Notes: generated from the sequence alone by a model not told the origin. Counted from the first letter of the stretch, positions 1-10,015 are shown. The stretch: DNA of 64,000 nucleotides from Desulfogranum marinum (GCF_016918565.1 NZ_JAFFQD010000010.1:1-64000), one strand, 5' to 3'. Numbers and translations: made by a program.

Positions 1-1014
1 CCCCTGGGCATCCCCCTCCCCCATTACCTCCAGAAAGGCCTGGTTAATCATGGTCATTTCCGCCTGGAAATCACCATACGTTGCCTCCTGAAGCACTCCG
101 CCGATAAAAACCGGCTGGTCAGCAATGGTTGCTGGAGGCTGCAGGTCCATGGTCAAATTCGTAAATGGTGTTTGAAAACCGACCCTGGTGGGGACATTCA
201 AGTTAAAAACGAACTCCTGAATGGCCTGTTTAACATCAGCGAACTCAAGGCCATCGTAACGGACAAAGGGAGCCAACAGAGTATCAAAGCTGGAAAAGGC
301 CTGCGCACCGGCTGCCTCTCCCTGTAGAGTATAGAAAAAGTTTACTACCTGTCCAAGCGCTGAACGAAAATGCCTAGCTGGCATCGACACGGCCTTGCCG
401 CTTACTCCGCAAAATCCCTGACGCAGCAGGTCCTGCAAATCCCATCCTACACAGTAGGTTGACAACAGACTGAGGTCATGCAAATGGAGATCGCCTGCTT
501 CATGCGCTGCACGCACCTCCGGCGGATAGATGGCATTGAGCCAGTATGTTTTACTGATTTCACTGGAAATATAGTGATTCAACCCCTGAAGAGAATAGCT
601 CATATTCGAGTTTTCCTCTATTTTCCAGTCTAATCGCTCCAGATACTGATCAATAATTCTTACATCTGCCTCTTCTGCCAGCTTACGGGCCAGGCTACGC
701 TGCTCCCGATATAAAATATACGCTTTTGCGGTTTTTTTATGAGGAGAACTTAACAAGACCTCTTCCACCAGATCCTGAATGGACTCGACTTCGGGAATTT
801 CGTTTTCTACCAATGCCTTTGCAAGTCCCAGTACCCAAACAGTCAACCTTCGTGCTTCCGGTTGATCGAATTCGCCAGTTGCCTGGGCGGCTTTTAAAAT
901 GGCGCCAGTAATTTTCTCGGCCTGAAAGGGGGTTACGATACCGTTGCGTTTACGGATATGGTGGAAAAACAGCTCAGGGGAGACAGCTGCCGCTGCCGGG
1001 GAACCATCATACAT
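1..1014 (-). CDS. nrdD: Anaerobic ribonucleoside-triphosphate reductase, N-terminal part (class III RNR)
   Basis: The gene is cut by the left edge, leaving 338 N-terminal residues. It makes deoxyribonucleotides from ribonucleoside triphosphates without oxygen, using a glycyl radical that NrdG installs near the C-terminus, which is outside the window. Residues about 20-113 form an ATP-cone allosteric domain that begins IRKRNGIVTPF. The NrdD barrel follows, with ISKTYWLNAIYPPEV and HEAGDLHLHDL, which are typical of the family. The start is ATG at 1014 with AAGGAGAC a few bases upstream. A cobalamin riboswitch lies in the leader, so expression probably falls when B12 is plentiful and a B12-dependent class II enzyme, if the genome has one, can take over. 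The family call is secure; the regulation is inferred. Confidence 0.95.
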   Translation of the reverse strand, partial: MYDGSPAAAAVSPELFFHHIRKRNGIVTPFQAEKITGAILKAAQATGEFDQPEARRLTVWVLGLAKALVENEIPEVESIQDLVEEVLLSSPHKKTAKAYILYREQRSLARKLAEEADVRIIDQYLERLDWKIEENSNMSYSLQGLNHYISSEISKTYWLNAIYPPEVRAAHEAGDLHLHDLSLLSTYCVGWDLQDLLRQGFCGVSGKAVSMPARHFRSALGQVVNFFYTLQGEAAGAQAFSSFDTLLAPFVRYDGLEFADVKQAIQEFVFNLNVPTRVGFQTPFTNLTMDLQPPATIADQPVFIGGVLQEATYGDFQAEMTMINQAFLEVMGEGDAQG

Positions 1015-1045
1015 GTTTGTCTCCTTTCCGCGAAGGTCCGCTTGC

Positions 1046-1250
1046 ACCAGATTGGCAAGCATGAATAAACCTGGCAGGTCTTCGGACTCATGGACATCAT
1101 TCTACGTCCCTACTGGCCGTCGCTTCCCAATCCTTACACGAATCAGTGCTCAATGACGGCGGTCGTTTCCATTCACCGCTGCGGGACAGTTCCGGATTTA
1201 AACCGGATTCCCTCTTACCGCTCCTCCCTATGAGAAGCACCAGGTAGAAG
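1046..1250 (-). promoter_or_regulatory. Cobalamin riboswitch in the nrdD leader
   Basis: Read on the minus strand, the leader shows the B12 aptamer landmarks: GGTGCTTCTCA near the 5' end, a GGGAATCCGGTTTAAATCCG segment, the core CTGTCCCGCAGCGGTGA, and a B12-box-like GAGTCCGAAGACCTGCC just before the nrdD ribosome binding site. No intrinsic terminator was seen between the aptamer and the ATG, so control may act on translation, although the short distance leaves the mechanism open. Cobalamin riboswitches ahead of B12-independent isozymes are an established OFF-switch arrangement. Confidence 0.9.
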
Positions 1251-1255
1251 TGCAC

Positions 1256-1283
1256 TCTATATAGAGCCACTCGAATTTGTCAA
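1256..1283 (-). promoter_or_regulatory. Putative sigma-70 promoter for nrdD
   Basis: On the minus strand a perfect TTGACA is followed after 16 nt by TATAGA. This places transcription start just upstream of the cobalamin aptamer. It is a sequence match only. Confidence 0.55.
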
Positions 1284-1436
1284 CACAAAATATTGGCAGT
1301 TGTGTTTCCATGATAACTTTTAGAAACAAAAAAAATAATATAAAATACCTGTAGGTTTGCCTCAAAAATCACCCTGTATTAAACTCAACCTCAACACATC
1401 ATATTACAACTATTATTTCCAGTTAATCGAACTTAC

Positions 1437-1465
1437 TTGACACCTCTTAAAATTTAATCTAAGAA
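1437..1465 (+). promoter_or_regulatory. Putative sigma-70 promoter for the mut operon
   Basis: TTGACA at 1437-1442 is followed after 17 nt by a weak TAAGAA. Transcription from here would begin shortly before the plus-strand cobalamin aptamer. The -10 box is poor, so confidence is limited. Confidence 0.4.
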
Positions 1466-1484
1466 ACATAGCATACATACAAAG

Positions 1485-1662
1485 TATTGGTGCTTGATGT
1501 AACCATCGGGCTTAAAAGGGAAAACGGTGCAAATCCGTTGTGGTCCCGCCGCTGTAACCGAGGACGAAAGCTGCAGAATGTCACTGGCCATTTATGGTTG
1601 GGAAGACGTAGCGAGTAGGATGATCCGGAAGCCAGAAGACCTACCATTGACTTTTCTATCAG
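1485..1662 (+). promoter_or_regulatory. Cobalamin riboswitch in the mutA leader
   Basis: The segment contains TTGGTGCTTGATGTAACC, the run GGGAAAACGGTGCAAATCCG, the conserved core TGGTCCCGCCGCTGTAACCG, and the B12 box GCCAGAAGACCTACC. All four are in the order expected for an adenosylcobalamin aptamer. It precedes a strong terminator and the methylmalonyl-CoA mutase operon. A B12-repressed switch ahead of a B12-dependent enzyme would be unusual, so an ON switch or another logic must be considered. Confidence 0.93.
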
Positions 1663-1695
1663 CGCAAACGGCGAGGAAACCGTATTTGCATGATG

Positions 1696-1744
1696 TAAAC
1701 TGTTGAAGCATGTAGCAGTTTATTTGGGGTGATGAAGTAAACTG
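1696..1744 (+). promoter_or_regulatory. Alternative-pairing region between aptamer and terminator
   Basis: The heptamer CAGTTTA at 1716-1722 is complementary both to TAAACTG at 1696-1702 and to a second TAAACTG at 1738-1744. Two mutually exclusive hairpins are therefore possible just before the terminator. The second pairing occupies bases next to CTGGG (1742-1746), which could otherwise pair with CCCAG at 1755-1759 inside the terminator. This would suit a riboswitch expression platform, but the 5-bp competing stem is weak. Confidence 0.45.
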
Positions 1745-1750
1745 GGCGCA

Positions 1751-1800
1751 ATCCCCCAGCTCTTTTTAAAAGAGCTGGGGGATTTTTTTTGTTTTTTTTT
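1751..1800 (+). terminator. Strong intrinsic terminator in the mut leader
   Basis: A perfect stem of about 15 bp (1751-1766 with 1768-1783, rich in C/G at its base) is followed by a T tract broken by one G up to 1800. It sits 34 nt before the mutA start codon and downstream of the cobalamin aptamer, so it is the likely output of the riboswitch. Confidence 0.93.
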
Positions 1801-1833
1801 TCGAACCATCCAACAATGGAATAGGAGATAGAA

Positions 1834-3972
1834 ATGAGTGAGGCTTTAGATATCTTACAGGCTTTTCCTGCTCACACCCATGCGGACTGGCTAGAGGCGG
1901 TTGATAAACAGCTCAAGGGTAAACCATTTGATAAGGTACTGGTAAAAAAGACCTACGAAGGGATTGATATCCAACCGATGTATTTCCAGCATGACTTGGA
2001 CAAACTCGATTTTGTAAACACCTTACCCGGGCAATTACCGTATGTGCGTGGGACCTCTGCATCAGCAAGCGTTGTCAATCCCTGGGAGATTGCCCAGGAA
2101 ATTACCGACTCAGACCCTGAAGAATTTAACGCAGCAGCCCTTAACGACCTCGGTCGCGGGCAGAATGCACTCAATGTAATCTTTGACAATGCCACCTGCA
2201 AAGGAATCAATCCAGACAAGGCTGCTGCTGAAGATGTGGGCAAAGGTGGGCTTTCTATTGCTACGATGGCAGATTTTGAAAAGGCTTTCAAGGACATTGA
2301 TTTCACTGCTATACCGATGCAACTGCACTGTGGATTTTCAGGAGTTGGGATGACCGCGTTGCTGGCAGCACATCTGAAAAAACAGGGTACGAATCCACAA
2401 AAGCTCACAGGCTGTATTGCTGTTGATCCGTTAAGTTATCTTGCTGTGCAGGGATCGCTACCTCTTCCACTTTCCCAAGCCTATGATGAAATGGCACAAG
2501 TAACCCATTGGGGCCTGGCCAATGCTCCCGAGTTACAAACTATTGCTGTTCATGTTGACCCTTATCAGCGTAGTGGCGGCAATGCTGTACAGGAAGTGGC
2601 CTATGCTATGGCAACGGCAGTTGAGTACGTCCGAGCCATGCAGGAACGAGGACTCACCATCGATGAAATAGCACCCAGAATCATGTTCGCCTTTTCCATT
2701 GGTGCTGATTTCTTCATGGAGATTGCCAAATTTCGTGCAACAAGAATGGTCTGGTGCCAAATAGTGGAATCTTTCGGTGGCAACGAAGAGTCCAGAAAAA
2801 TGAGAATCCATGCCCGCACCTCAACCTGGAACAAAACCCATGTTGACCCATGGGTTAACATGCTCCGAGTATCCACCGAGGCTTTTTCCGGAGTGGCAGG
2901 CGGAGTGGATTCCATGCATGTCAGTCCTTTTGACGAAATATTCAGACAACCCAACGAATTTTCCAGACGTATTGCACGAAATGTCCACATCGTCCTCAGG
3001 GATGAGGGTCATTTTGATAAAGTGGTCGATCCAGCTGGCGGTTGCTGGTATGTCGAAACTATCACCGGAGAGATAGCAAAAAAAGCCTGGGAACAGTTCC
3101 AGGAAATAGAAAAGCAGGGCGGCATGTTTACCTTCCTGAACGCAGGAACTCCTCAGCAGCAAGTTGCTGAAATTGCTGCTCAACGTGCCAAAAATATTGC
3201 TATCCGGAAAGATCGCTTTGTTGGTACAAATATGTACCCTAACCTCTTGGAAAAGCCTGAATCAACTGATGAGCTCGATGCTTTTGCATTTCAGGCTGAC
3301 CGAGTTGAACAGGTTATCCAATATGAAGGTCAAGCAGATCAAGCAGCTCGTGACGCAGCCTTGGCACAAGTAGCTGCAAGCAAAAAGAACGTTACTGCCG
3401 ACACTGTTGAAAAGGCCATAGCCGCAGCATCAGCCGGTGCAACCCTTGGAGATCTATTCCAGGCTCTCCGTGGTGAAACTACAACCACGGAAACGGTTAC
3501 CCCGCTCAATATCCACCGTGGTCCTGAACCGTTTGAACAGCTCCGTCGTGCAACAGAAGCCTATACCGCCCAAACAGGTGCGACTCCCAAGCTTTTTCTA
3601 GCTAACATGGGCCCTATCCCACAACACAAAGCCCGTGCGGATTTCTCCACAGCATTTTTCAATGTCGGAGCCTTTGAAACAATCGGCAACGATGGTTTTG
3701 GTTCAGTTGATGAAGCAGCCGAAGCAACTCTGGATTCAGGAGCTAAAGCGGTGGTTATTTGTTCTACAGATACTGACTACCCTGAGGTAGTACAACCTTT
3801 AGTGAGCAAGATAAAATCTGCCCAGCCGGGCACCCTTATCATCTTAGCAGGATACCCTCAAGATCATATAGAATCCTTCAAAGAGGCCGGTGTCGATGAA
3901 TTCCTGCATATACGTTCAAACGCTCTGGAACTTTTAGGCAAAGTGCAAAAACATTTGGGGGTGACAGCATGA
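1834..3972 (+). CDS. mutA: Methylmalonyl-CoA mutase small (beta) subunit
   Basis: This 712-residue protein pairs with MutB to interconvert (R)-methylmalonyl-CoA and succinyl-CoA in propionate metabolism. Residues 1 to about 540 form the mutase barrel-like domain ([11 protein letters not shown] and [20 protein letters not shown] are visible). Residues from about 575 form a B12-domain relic in which the cobalamin-ligating DxHxxG motif is absent ([14 protein letters not shown] stands in its place), as in other small subunits. It starts at ATG 1834 after AATAGGAGATAG. Its stop overlaps the mutB start in an ATGA, so the two subunits are translationally coupled. The gene lies directly behind the cobalamin riboswitch and terminator. 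Confidence 0.97.
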   Translation: MSEALDILQAFPAHTHADWLEAVDKQLKGKPFDKVLVKKTYEGIDIQPMYFQHDLDKLDFVNTLPGQLPYVRGTSASASVVNPWEIAQEITDSDPEEFNAAALNDLGRGQNALNVIFDNATCKGINPDKAAAEDVGKGGLSIATMADFEKAFKDIDFTAIPMQLHCGFSGVGMTALLAAHLKKQGTNPQKLTGCIAVDPLSYLAVQGSLPLPLSQAYDEMAQVTHWGLANAPELQTIAVHVDPYQRSGGNAVQEVAYAMATAVEYVRAMQERGLTIDEIAPRIMFAFSIGADFFMEIAKFRATRMVWCQIVESFGGNEESRKMRIHARTSTWNKTHVDPWVNMLRVSTEAFSGVAGGVDSMHVSPFDEIFRQPNEFSRRIARNVHIVLRDEGHFDKVVDPAGGCWYVETITGEIAKKAWEQFQEIEKQGGMFTFLNAGTPQQQVAEIAAQRAKNIAIRKDRFVGTNMYPNLLEKPESTDELDAFAFQADRVEQVIQYEGQADQAARDAALAQVAASKKNVTADTVEKAIAAASAGATLGDLFQALRGETTTTETVTPLNIHRGPEPFEQLRRATEAYTAQTGATPKLFLANMGPIPQHKARADFSTAFFNVGAFETIGNDGFGSVDEAAEATLDSGAKAVVICSTDTDYPEVVQPLVSKIKSAQPGTLIILAGYPQDHIESFKEAGVDEFLHIRSNALELLGKVQKHLGVTA

Positions 3973-6146
3973 GCAATCCTAATTTTACAAATATAGCCTT
4001 TGATCCGACCAAGTCGCGCATGGATTATTCCACATGGGCGGCAGCCATTCAAAAAGAAACAGGCATGTCTGCTGAAGACCTGGTTTGGAAAACAGTGGAA
4101 CAAATAGATGTCAAACCTATGTACAGGCGCGACGACTACCAAGGGCTTGACCATCTTTCCTATATGGCTGGCATTGCCCCTTACCTTCGCGGACCATATG
4201 CGACCATGTTTGTCATGCGACCATGGACGGTTCGCCAGTATGCCGGTTTCTCCACAGCTGAAGAAAGTAATGCTTTTTACCGTCGTAATTTGGCAGCTGG
4301 ACAGAAAGGTCTTTCCATTGCCTTTGACCTTGCTACCCACCGTGGGTACGACTCTGACCATGAAAGGGTTGTAGGTGATGTTGGTAAGGCTGGGGTTGCG
4401 GTTGACTCCATCCTGGACATGAACATCCTCTTTGCCGGTATTCCTCTCGATGAAATGACGGTTTCCATGACCATGAACGGCGCAGTACTGCCAATCATGG
4501 CCTTTTATATCGTCGCTGCAGAGGAACAGGGGGTTAAACAGAGTCAGTTAGGCGGAACCATCCAAAACGATATTCTCAAGGAATATATGGTTCGTAACAC
4601 CTATATTTATCCGCCGGCAAACTCGATGAAGATCATCTCCGACATCTTTGCCTACACTTCCGAAAACATGCCGAAATACAACAGTATCAGTATTTCAGGG
4701 TATCATATGGAGGAAGCCGGTGCGACTTCAGACATTGAAATGGCCTATACCCTCGCCGATGGCTGGGACTATGCCCGTGCTGGTGTAAATGCGGGTATGG
4801 ATATCGACACCTTTGCTCCACGGCTCTCCTTTTTCTGGGCCCAAGGCATGAACTACTTTATGGAAATTGCCAAAATGCGGGCTGCCCGTGTTCTTTGGGC
4901 AAGAATTATAAAGACTTTTGATCCCAAGAATGTAAAGTCCCTTGCACTGCGGACACACAGTCAGACTTCAGGATGGAGTTTGACCGAAGGCGACCCCTTC
5001 AACAATGTATGCCGAACCGTTATCGAAGGAATGGCTGCAGCCCTTGGCCACACCCAGTCCATGCACACCAACTCACTGGATGAGGCCATTGCACTGCCCA
5101 CCGAGTTCTCCGCACGTATCGCTAGAAACACCCAGCTCTACCTGCAGGATGAAACCAATATCCTCCGCCCTGCTGACCCTTGGGCCGGTTCCTACTACCT
5201 TGAAGCCTTGACAGGAGCGATCATGCAGCGTGGCTGGTCTCTTATCCAAGAGATTGAAAGTCTCGGCGGTATGGCCAAGGCTATTGAAACCGGTCTCCCC
5301 AAAATGAGGATTGAGGAAGCTGCAGCTCGTCGACAGGCAGGGATCGATTCGGGACAAGAAAAAATTATCGGAGTCAATAGTTTTTGCCTGGATAAAGAAG
5401 AAGCATTGGATACCCTTGAGGTAGACAATACTGCTGTTCGCGAAGCACAGCTTGAACGCCTGGCAAAACTCAAATCAATGCGCGACGAAACCAAATGTCA
5501 AAGCGCTTTGAACGGGTTAACTCAATGCGCAAAAACCGGGGAAGGCAACTTGCTGGCGCTTGCCATAGAAGCTGCCAGAGCCAGAGCTTCATTGGGAGAG
5601 ATTTCCGATGCGCTGGAGAAGGAATGGGGCCGTCACACCGCTGTCATCCGTTCCATATCCGGTGTCTACAAATCCAAATTCAGCGAAAAGGAAGAAGTAG
5701 AAAAAGTCATTCAAATGACCAAAGAGTTTGAACAAGAAGAAGGACGACGTCCTCGAATTATGGTTGCGAAGATGGGCCAGGACGGTCATGACCGCGGCGC
5801 CAAGGTTATCTCCACCGCCTTTGCCGACCTTGGATTTGATGTGGATATCGGCCCTCTGTTCCAGACCCCGGAAGAAGCAGCCCGTCAGGCAGTTGAAAAT
5901 GATGCCCATATTGTCGGCTTCAGCTCCTTGGCCGCTGGTCACAAAACCCTTTTACCCGCTCTGGTTGATGAACTGAAAAAACTCGGCCGTCCTGATATCA
6001 TGTGTGTCATTGGAGGCGTAATCCCTGCTCCTGATTATAAATATCTCAGGGAAAGGGGTGCTGCGGCCATCTTTGGCCCAGGTACGGTTATTCCGGTTGC
6101 CGCCCAAAAGGTATTGGAAGAGCTGAAAGCTCGCTTACATGGCTGA
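3969..6146 (+). CDS. mutB: Methylmalonyl-CoA mutase large (alpha) subunit
   Basis: This 725-residue catalytic subunit binds adenosylcobalamin and carries out the radical carbon-skeleton rearrangement between methylmalonyl-CoA and succinyl-CoA. The N-terminal substrate barrel includes [18 protein letters not shown] and [16 protein letters not shown]. The C-terminal B12 domain from about residue 593 holds the base-off motif D605-x-H607-x-x-G610, with H607 the expected cobalt ligand, followed by GFSSLAAGH and a late VIGGVIP loop. Length matches known large subunits. It overlaps mutA by 4 nt and is followed, after a long intergenic hairpin, by meaB. Confidence 0.98.
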   Translation: MSNPNFTNIAFDPTKSRMDYSTWAAAIQKETGMSAEDLVWKTVEQIDVKPMYRRDDYQGLDHLSYMAGIAPYLRGPYATMFVMRPWTVRQYAGFSTAEESNAFYRRNLAAGQKGLSIAFDLATHRGYDSDHERVVGDVGKAGVAVDSILDMNILFAGIPLDEMTVSMTMNGAVLPIMAFYIVAAEEQGVKQSQLGGTIQNDILKEYMVRNTYIYPPANSMKIISDIFAYTSENMPKYNSISISGYHMEEAGATSDIEMAYTLADGWDYARAGVNAGMDIDTFAPRLSFFWAQGMNYFMEIAKMRAARVLWARIIKTFDPKNVKSLALRTHSQTSGWSLTEGDPFNNVCRTVIEGMAAALGHTQSMHTNSLDEAIALPTEFSARIARNTQLYLQDETNILRPADPWAGSYYLEALTGAIMQRGWSLIQEIESLGGMAKAIETGLPKMRIEEAAARRQAGIDSGQEKIIGVNSFCLDKEEALDTLEVDNTAVREAQLERLAKLKSMRDETKCQSALNGLTQCAKTGEGNLLALAIEAARARASLGEISDALEKEWGRHTAVIRSISGVYKSKFSEKEEVEKVIQMTKEFEQEEGRRPRIMVAKMGQDGHDRGAKVISTAFADLGFDVDIGPLFQTPEEAARQAVENDAHIVGFSSLAAGHKTLLPALVDELKKLGRPDIMCVIGGVIPAPDYKYLRERGAAAIFGPGTVIPVAAQKVLEELKARLHG

Positions 6147-6164
6147 TGCATATACCTTTGGCAA

Positions 6165-6201
6165 GTACCTTTCAGCGGATTTCCTATCCGCTGAAAGGTA
6201 C
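6165..6201 (+). other. Perfect intergenic hairpin between mutB and meaB
   Basis: A 16-bp perfect inverted repeat (6165-6180 with 6186-6201) has a 5-nt loop. No T run follows, so it is not a standard terminator. It more likely stabilises or marks processing of the mut mRNA and could set different mutB and meaB levels. Confidence 0.7.
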
Positions 6202-6232
6202 AGCCAGTTAACCAATGAGGGAGGATAATGAC

Positions 6233-7396
6233 ATGGCTGACAAGGATAAACTACCGGAATGGGCTCCTCAGGAAGGCGGTAAAGGATTTGCCTGCCGGGT
6301 TATGGACGGCGTCGAAGGAGGTCACGACGGCATAAGTTCTTACAGTGGCACTCAGGCAGGAAAACCAACCAGCAAGTATAGACGGGCGCAACTGACTCCA
6401 GACCAGTATGCAGAAGGGGTACTTAATGCGGACCGCGGTATAATCGGCCGTACTATCACACTGGTGGAAAGCAACCTGCCAGCCCATACGGACCAGGCCC
6501 AGGAAATTCTGAAAAAACTCCTGCCCCACACTGGAAACTCAATGCGGGTCGGCATCACAGGTGTGCCGGGTGTCGGCAAAAGTACCTTTATCGAATCGCT
6601 TGGGTATTATTTAATCCAGGGAGGGCATAAGGTTGCAGTATTGGCCGTTGACCCCAGTAGTTCCATATCCGGCGGCAGTATTCTTGGCGATAAAACCAGG
6701 ATGGAGCGATTGGGAAGAGATAAGCGTTGCTTTATAAGACCATCGCCTTCCGGCGGGACCTTGGGCGGTGTTGCCAGAAAAACAAGGGAAACCATGCTCG
6801 TTTGTGAAGCAGCAGGGTATGATGTGATCCTTATTGAAACAGTCGGGGTCGGCCAAAGTGAGATTACTGTCAGGTCTATGGTCGATTTTTTCCTGCTACT
6901 CATGCTGGCTGGTGCCGGCGATGAACTTCAAGGAATCAAAAAAGGGATCATGGAGCTGGCCGACGCCCTGGTAATCAACAAGGCAGACGGTGACAACAAG
7001 CTCCCTGCTGAAACAGCTCGTAACGAATATGAACGCGCAATGCATTACCTGCAACCTTCGACCGAGGGGTGGACATCCCATGCCTTTACCTGCTCTGCAG
7101 TAAAAGACCAGGGTATCGAGGACATCTGGAAGGTGATTGGTAAATTTAAAGAAATCACCACAGAATCAGGTATTTTTGAACAACATCGAAAGCAGCAAAG
7201 TATCAAGTGGGTCCACGACATGGTGGACGAACATCTCCGCTCTCTTTTCAGCAGACATCCGGAGATCATCAAGATGATCTCCAAAATTGAACAGGATGTC
7301 GCTGAAGGAGTTTTGCCGGCGGTTTCAGCGGTACAAAAATTGATAGCTATTTTTGAAGGAAAACGGATGCAGGAGGGAAAGCAGACAAGGCTCTAA
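6233..7396 (+). CDS. meaB: Methylmalonyl-CoA mutase-protecting G protein (MeaB/ArgK GTPase)
   Basis: This P-loop GTPase of the G3E group loads adenosylcobalamin into the mutase and rescues damaged enzyme. From the chosen start the Walker A motif GVPGVGKST lies at residues 110-118. It is followed by VDPSSSISGGSILGDKTRM, the switch segment ETVGVGQSE and the base-recognition motif NKADGDN. An ATG at 6215 is also in frame, but its codons contain the ribosome binding site GGGAGGA, which serves ATG 6233; that gives 387 residues. Its place directly after mutAB is the standard one. The C-terminal helices probably form the dimerisation arm. Confidence 0.95.
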   Translation: MADKDKLPEWAPQEGGKGFACRVMDGVEGGHDGISSYSGTQAGKPTSKYRRAQLTPDQYAEGVLNADRGIIGRTITLVESNLPAHTDQAQEILKKLLPHTGNSMRVGITGVPGVGKSTFIESLGYYLIQGGHKVAVLAVDPSSSISGGSILGDKTRMERLGRDKRCFIRPSPSGGTLGGVARKTRETMLVCEAAGYDVILIETVGVGQSEITVRSMVDFFLLLMLAGAGDELQGIKKGIMELADALVINKADGDNKLPAETARNEYERAMHYLQPSTEGWTSHAFTCSAVKDQGIEDIWKVIGKFKEITTESGIFEQHRKQQSIKWVHDMVDEHLRSLFSRHPEIIKMISKIEQDVAEGVLPAVSAVQKLIAIFEGKRMQEGKQTRL

Positions 7397-7443
7397 CTTA
7401 TTTGACCATGCTCTAAAACCATTAACTGACAGAGGAGAAGACA

Positions 7444-7647
7444 ATGAAAGATGATCGAGACAAAAGGTTTTATGTGTCAAGCGTTGGCAACCTGTTTCTT
7501 AAATCTTTGGAGATGTTTGCAGACCGAATAGTATCAGCCCAAGGTCAGGTGGTGGATCCGAAAAAAATGGAGCTTAATGAAAGTGCTACCGTAGAGTTTC
7601 AAGGCCCCACAAGAACAACCCGTACATCAGTAGTCAGAATTGAATAG
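7444..7647 (+). CDS. Small hypothetical protein at the end of the mut operon
   Basis: This short protein of 67 residues is not recognised. The start ATG 7444 has GAGGAGAAGACA upstream, a good ribosome binding site, and it lies only 47 nt after meaB on the same strand, so it is probably co-transcribed. It has no signal peptide or membrane segment, is mixed-charge, and its C-terminal half (ATVEFQGPTRTTRTSVVRIE) looks like beta strands. A role linked to the mutase is possible from position alone. It could also be spurious, though the ribosome site argues against that. Confidence 0.5.
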   Translation: MKDDRDKRFYVSSVGNLFLKSLEMFADRIVSAQGQVVDPKKMELNESATVEFQGPTRTTRTSVVRIE

Positions 7648-7788
7648 CCTGCAAGGCTATCAGCACGCAGATAAAAAATTGTTGGTCAGCGTCCACTCAA
7701 CCCCAAAGAGCAGGGGTTGCATCAAGCACGCTGATCAGCAACCGTCTTTACCCCAATATCCCACTCGAAAAAGAACAAGCGAGTATTT
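7648..7788. other. Convergent intergenic region with nested hairpins
   Basis: The gap between the mut operon and the convergent MFS gene contains CAACCCC / GGGGTTG (7698-7718), set inside a weaker outer pairing of TCAGCGT with ACGCTGA. A small ACTCG / CGAGT hairpin with a T run follows near 7762-7790. Together these probably end transcription from one or both sides, but none is a strong textbook terminator. Confidence 0.4.
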
Positions 7789-9198
7789 TTAGGGACGAAC
7801 CTCCCCCCGAAACCAGGAAAAATACACGCCGAACAGGCAGAAAACAGCAGAGAAAATATAGACTATATGGACACTGCGAAGAAAGGGACCAAAGATCTCC
7901 GGGGTGATCGACTGCTCCCCAACAATGATCGAGAGCACGACCGTGGCCAGAGCCATGCTAAACATTTGTCCCAGCAAACGCATGGTGGCCACCGCTCCAG
8001 AGGCAAGACCATAGTAACGTTTTTCCACAGCTCCCATGATGGCGCTCATATTGGGAGAACTGAACAGGGCAAAACCTGTTCCGAGCAGAAGCAAATCAGC
8101 TACAATGAGAGACAGGGGTGTATGGGGAGTGAGCATGGTCAAAAGAGAGACGCCGATGACCGTAACCAACATCCCGGCAGTTGCAAGCAGGCGGGGTTCG
8201 ATTGTATCTGACAGTCTTCCCGCAAAAGGAGAAAGAATCGCCATCACTATCGGCTGAGCCATTAAAAGGGTGCCGGCAGCTTGAGGGGACAAACCTTGTA
8301 CATACTGCAGATACAAGCTGAGGAGAAAGGTTACCGCAAAGGTGGCCGAATAGTTGAGTAAAGCTGCCAGGCTCGAGAATGCAAATACCTTGTTGGTGGT
8401 AAAAAGCTGTACCTCAAACACAGGAAACTTTGCTTTGAGTTGCTGGCGGATAAAAATATAAAAAAGCACGCCACCGGCTGCTAAAAGCCCAAACCCGAGA
8501 GCCGAAGGAATTCTGGTTACTCCATATACTACCGATAAAATGGCTACCGCATACAGCAAACCGCCTGCAATATCGAAGTGTTGCCCGGGTTCACCATACC
8601 ATTCACCTTTCAAGTGATGCAAAGTCAGGTACAGCGAGGCGATCCCCATGGGCAGCATTACAAAAAAGATGGACCGCCATCCTAAATGTTGGGCAAGCAA
8701 ACCACCCACAAAGGGCCCCACAGACAATCCAATATACACCGCAGCAACATAAACACCGATCACTTTTCCGCGTTTTTCAGGTGGAAAAATAGATGTCAAA
8801 ATGGCCATACCCGTAGTCACAAACAGGGCTGAACCAACCCCTTGAATAATACGCGCAACGATGAGCACCAAAAAGGCATGAGCAAAAACTGCTAACAATG
8901 ACCCGACAGTGTAAATAAAAAGTCCTTGGGCAAACAGTTTTTTACGGCCGAAAATGTCTGCCAGTTTCCCGGCCGGCACAAGCACGACCGCCATGGCCAG
9001 CAAGTATGAGGTTGCAATCCAGCTCAGCTGCACAGCGTTGAGTTGCAAATCTTTCTCCATCGCAGGCATGGCGATGTTGACAGACGAGAGCATAAACGGG
9101 CCCATGAATGACGTTACGGTTGCCACAATCAGCGCGGATCGCTCAATTCTCGCCTGTTCTTTGCCGGCCTCTTCTTTGTTGCGTGCGTGCATGTTCAC
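7789..9198 (-). CDS. Major facilitator superfamily drug exporter, DHA2 (EmrB/QacA) type
   Basis: This 469-residue inner-membrane protein has about 14 predicted hydrophobic segments, as in the DHA2 drug:H+ antiporters. After a charged N-terminus it shows SFMGPFMLSSVNIAMPAMEKDL, the family start of helix 1, then the motif-A loop GKLADIFGRKKLF and the motif-C-like segment VGPFVGGLLAQHLGWR. A second loop, AGRLSDTIEPR, repeats motif A in the C-terminal half. It probably exports hydrophobic or cationic toxic compounds, but the substrate cannot be told from sequence. It is convergent with the mut operon and stands alone. Confidence 0.9.
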   Translation of the reverse strand: MNMHARNKEEAGKEQARIERSALIVATVTSFMGPFMLSSVNIAMPAMEKDLQLNAVQLSWIATSYLLAMAVVLVPAGKLADIFGRKKLFAQGLFIYTVGSLLAVFAHAFLVLIVARIIQGVGSALFVTTGMAILTSIFPPEKRGKVIGVYVAAVYIGLSVGPFVGGLLAQHLGWRSIFFVMLPMGIASLYLTLHHLKGEWYGEPGQHFDIAGGLLYAVAILSVVYGVTRIPSALGFGLLAAGGVLFYIFIRQQLKAKFPVFEVQLFTTNKVFAFSSLAALLNYSATFAVTFLLSLYLQYVQGLSPQAAGTLLMAQPIVMAILSPFAGRLSDTIEPRLLATAGMLVTVIGVSLLTMLTPHTPLSLIVADLLLLGTGFALFSSPNMSAIMGAVEKRYYGLASGAVATMRLLGQMFSMALATVVLSIIVGEQSITPEIFGPFLRSVHIVYIFSAVFCLFGVYFSWFRGEVRP

Positions 9199-9355
9199 CT
9201 CTGATATCTCTCACATCAATGTGCATTACAACCGAATCAGAGAGAGCAACAAATCGTTTTTTCCCTTTTGGGGGTACATCTTGCCGGCAATCAATTCCCT
9301 GCCCCGCCTTATCGAGACGAGGCAGAAGAAATTATCTACAACTGGGCCGCGTTAA

Positions 9356-10015
9356 TTAATTGCTTTTCTCAGTTCCCTGATTGGTCTCCCTATACTGCAC
9401 AATATCCTCAATTGTAAGCACAATCATGTCATGCTTATCTGCAAATGCTACAATTTCGGGTACTCTGGCCATGGTACCGTCTGGATTGGTCAACTCGCAG
9501 AGTACTCCAGCCGGTGCAAGTCCTGCCAGCTGCATCAGGTCAACGGTTCCCTCGGTATGACCACGCCGACTCAACACGCCTCCTTCACGAGCTCGTAAAG
9601 GAAAAACATGCCCAGGGTTATTTAAGTCCTCTGGTACGCTTGTCGGTGCTGCGGCTGCCTTGATAGTGGTTACCCGATCTGCAGCTGAAACGCCGGTGGT
9701 AACCCCGTCTCTTGCTTCAATGGAAACCGTAAAAGCCGTTTGATACCTGCTGCTGTTGTCTTCAACCATGGGCGGCAACCCTAAAGCTTCAACCTTTTCA
9801 CCTGTCAGACAGAGACACACAATACCGCTACATTCACGAATCATCAATGCCATCTGTTCGTTGCTCAAGTGCTGAGCCGAAAAGATGAGATCTCCTTCGT
9901 TTTCCCGATCCTCATCGTCAACGAGTAACACTCCGCCACCGGCGCGCAAAGCCTGCAACGCCGAATCAACCCGCTGTTGCGAGTCACCAAATTTTGCAAT
10001 CAAAGACTGATTCAT
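9356..10015 (-). CDS. ribB: 3,4-dihydroxy-2-butanone-4-phosphate synthase
   Basis: This enzyme converts ribulose 5-phosphate to 3,4-dihydroxy-2-butanone 4-phosphate plus formate, the four-carbon precursor of riboflavin. The 219 residues correspond to a stand-alone RibB with no fused GTP cyclohydrolase II domain. The acidic metal-binding loop [10 protein letters not shown] lies at residues 33-42, and the second active-site segment [17 protein letters not shown] is intact. An FMN riboswitch precedes it on the same strand, about 100 nt from the start codon, so FMN should repress it. The last residues are hydrophilic and variable. Confidence 0.97.
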   Translation of the reverse strand: MNQSLIAKFGDSQQRVDSALQALRAGGGVLLVDDEDRENEGDLIFSAQHLSNEQMALMIRECSGIVCLCLTGEKVEALGLPPMVEDNSSRYQTAFTVSIEARDGVTTGVSAADRVTTIKAAAAPTSVPEDLNNPGHVFPLRAREGGVLSRRGHTEGTVDLMQLAGLAPAGVLCELTNPDGTMARVPEIVAFADKHDMIVLTIEDIVQYRETNQGTEKSN

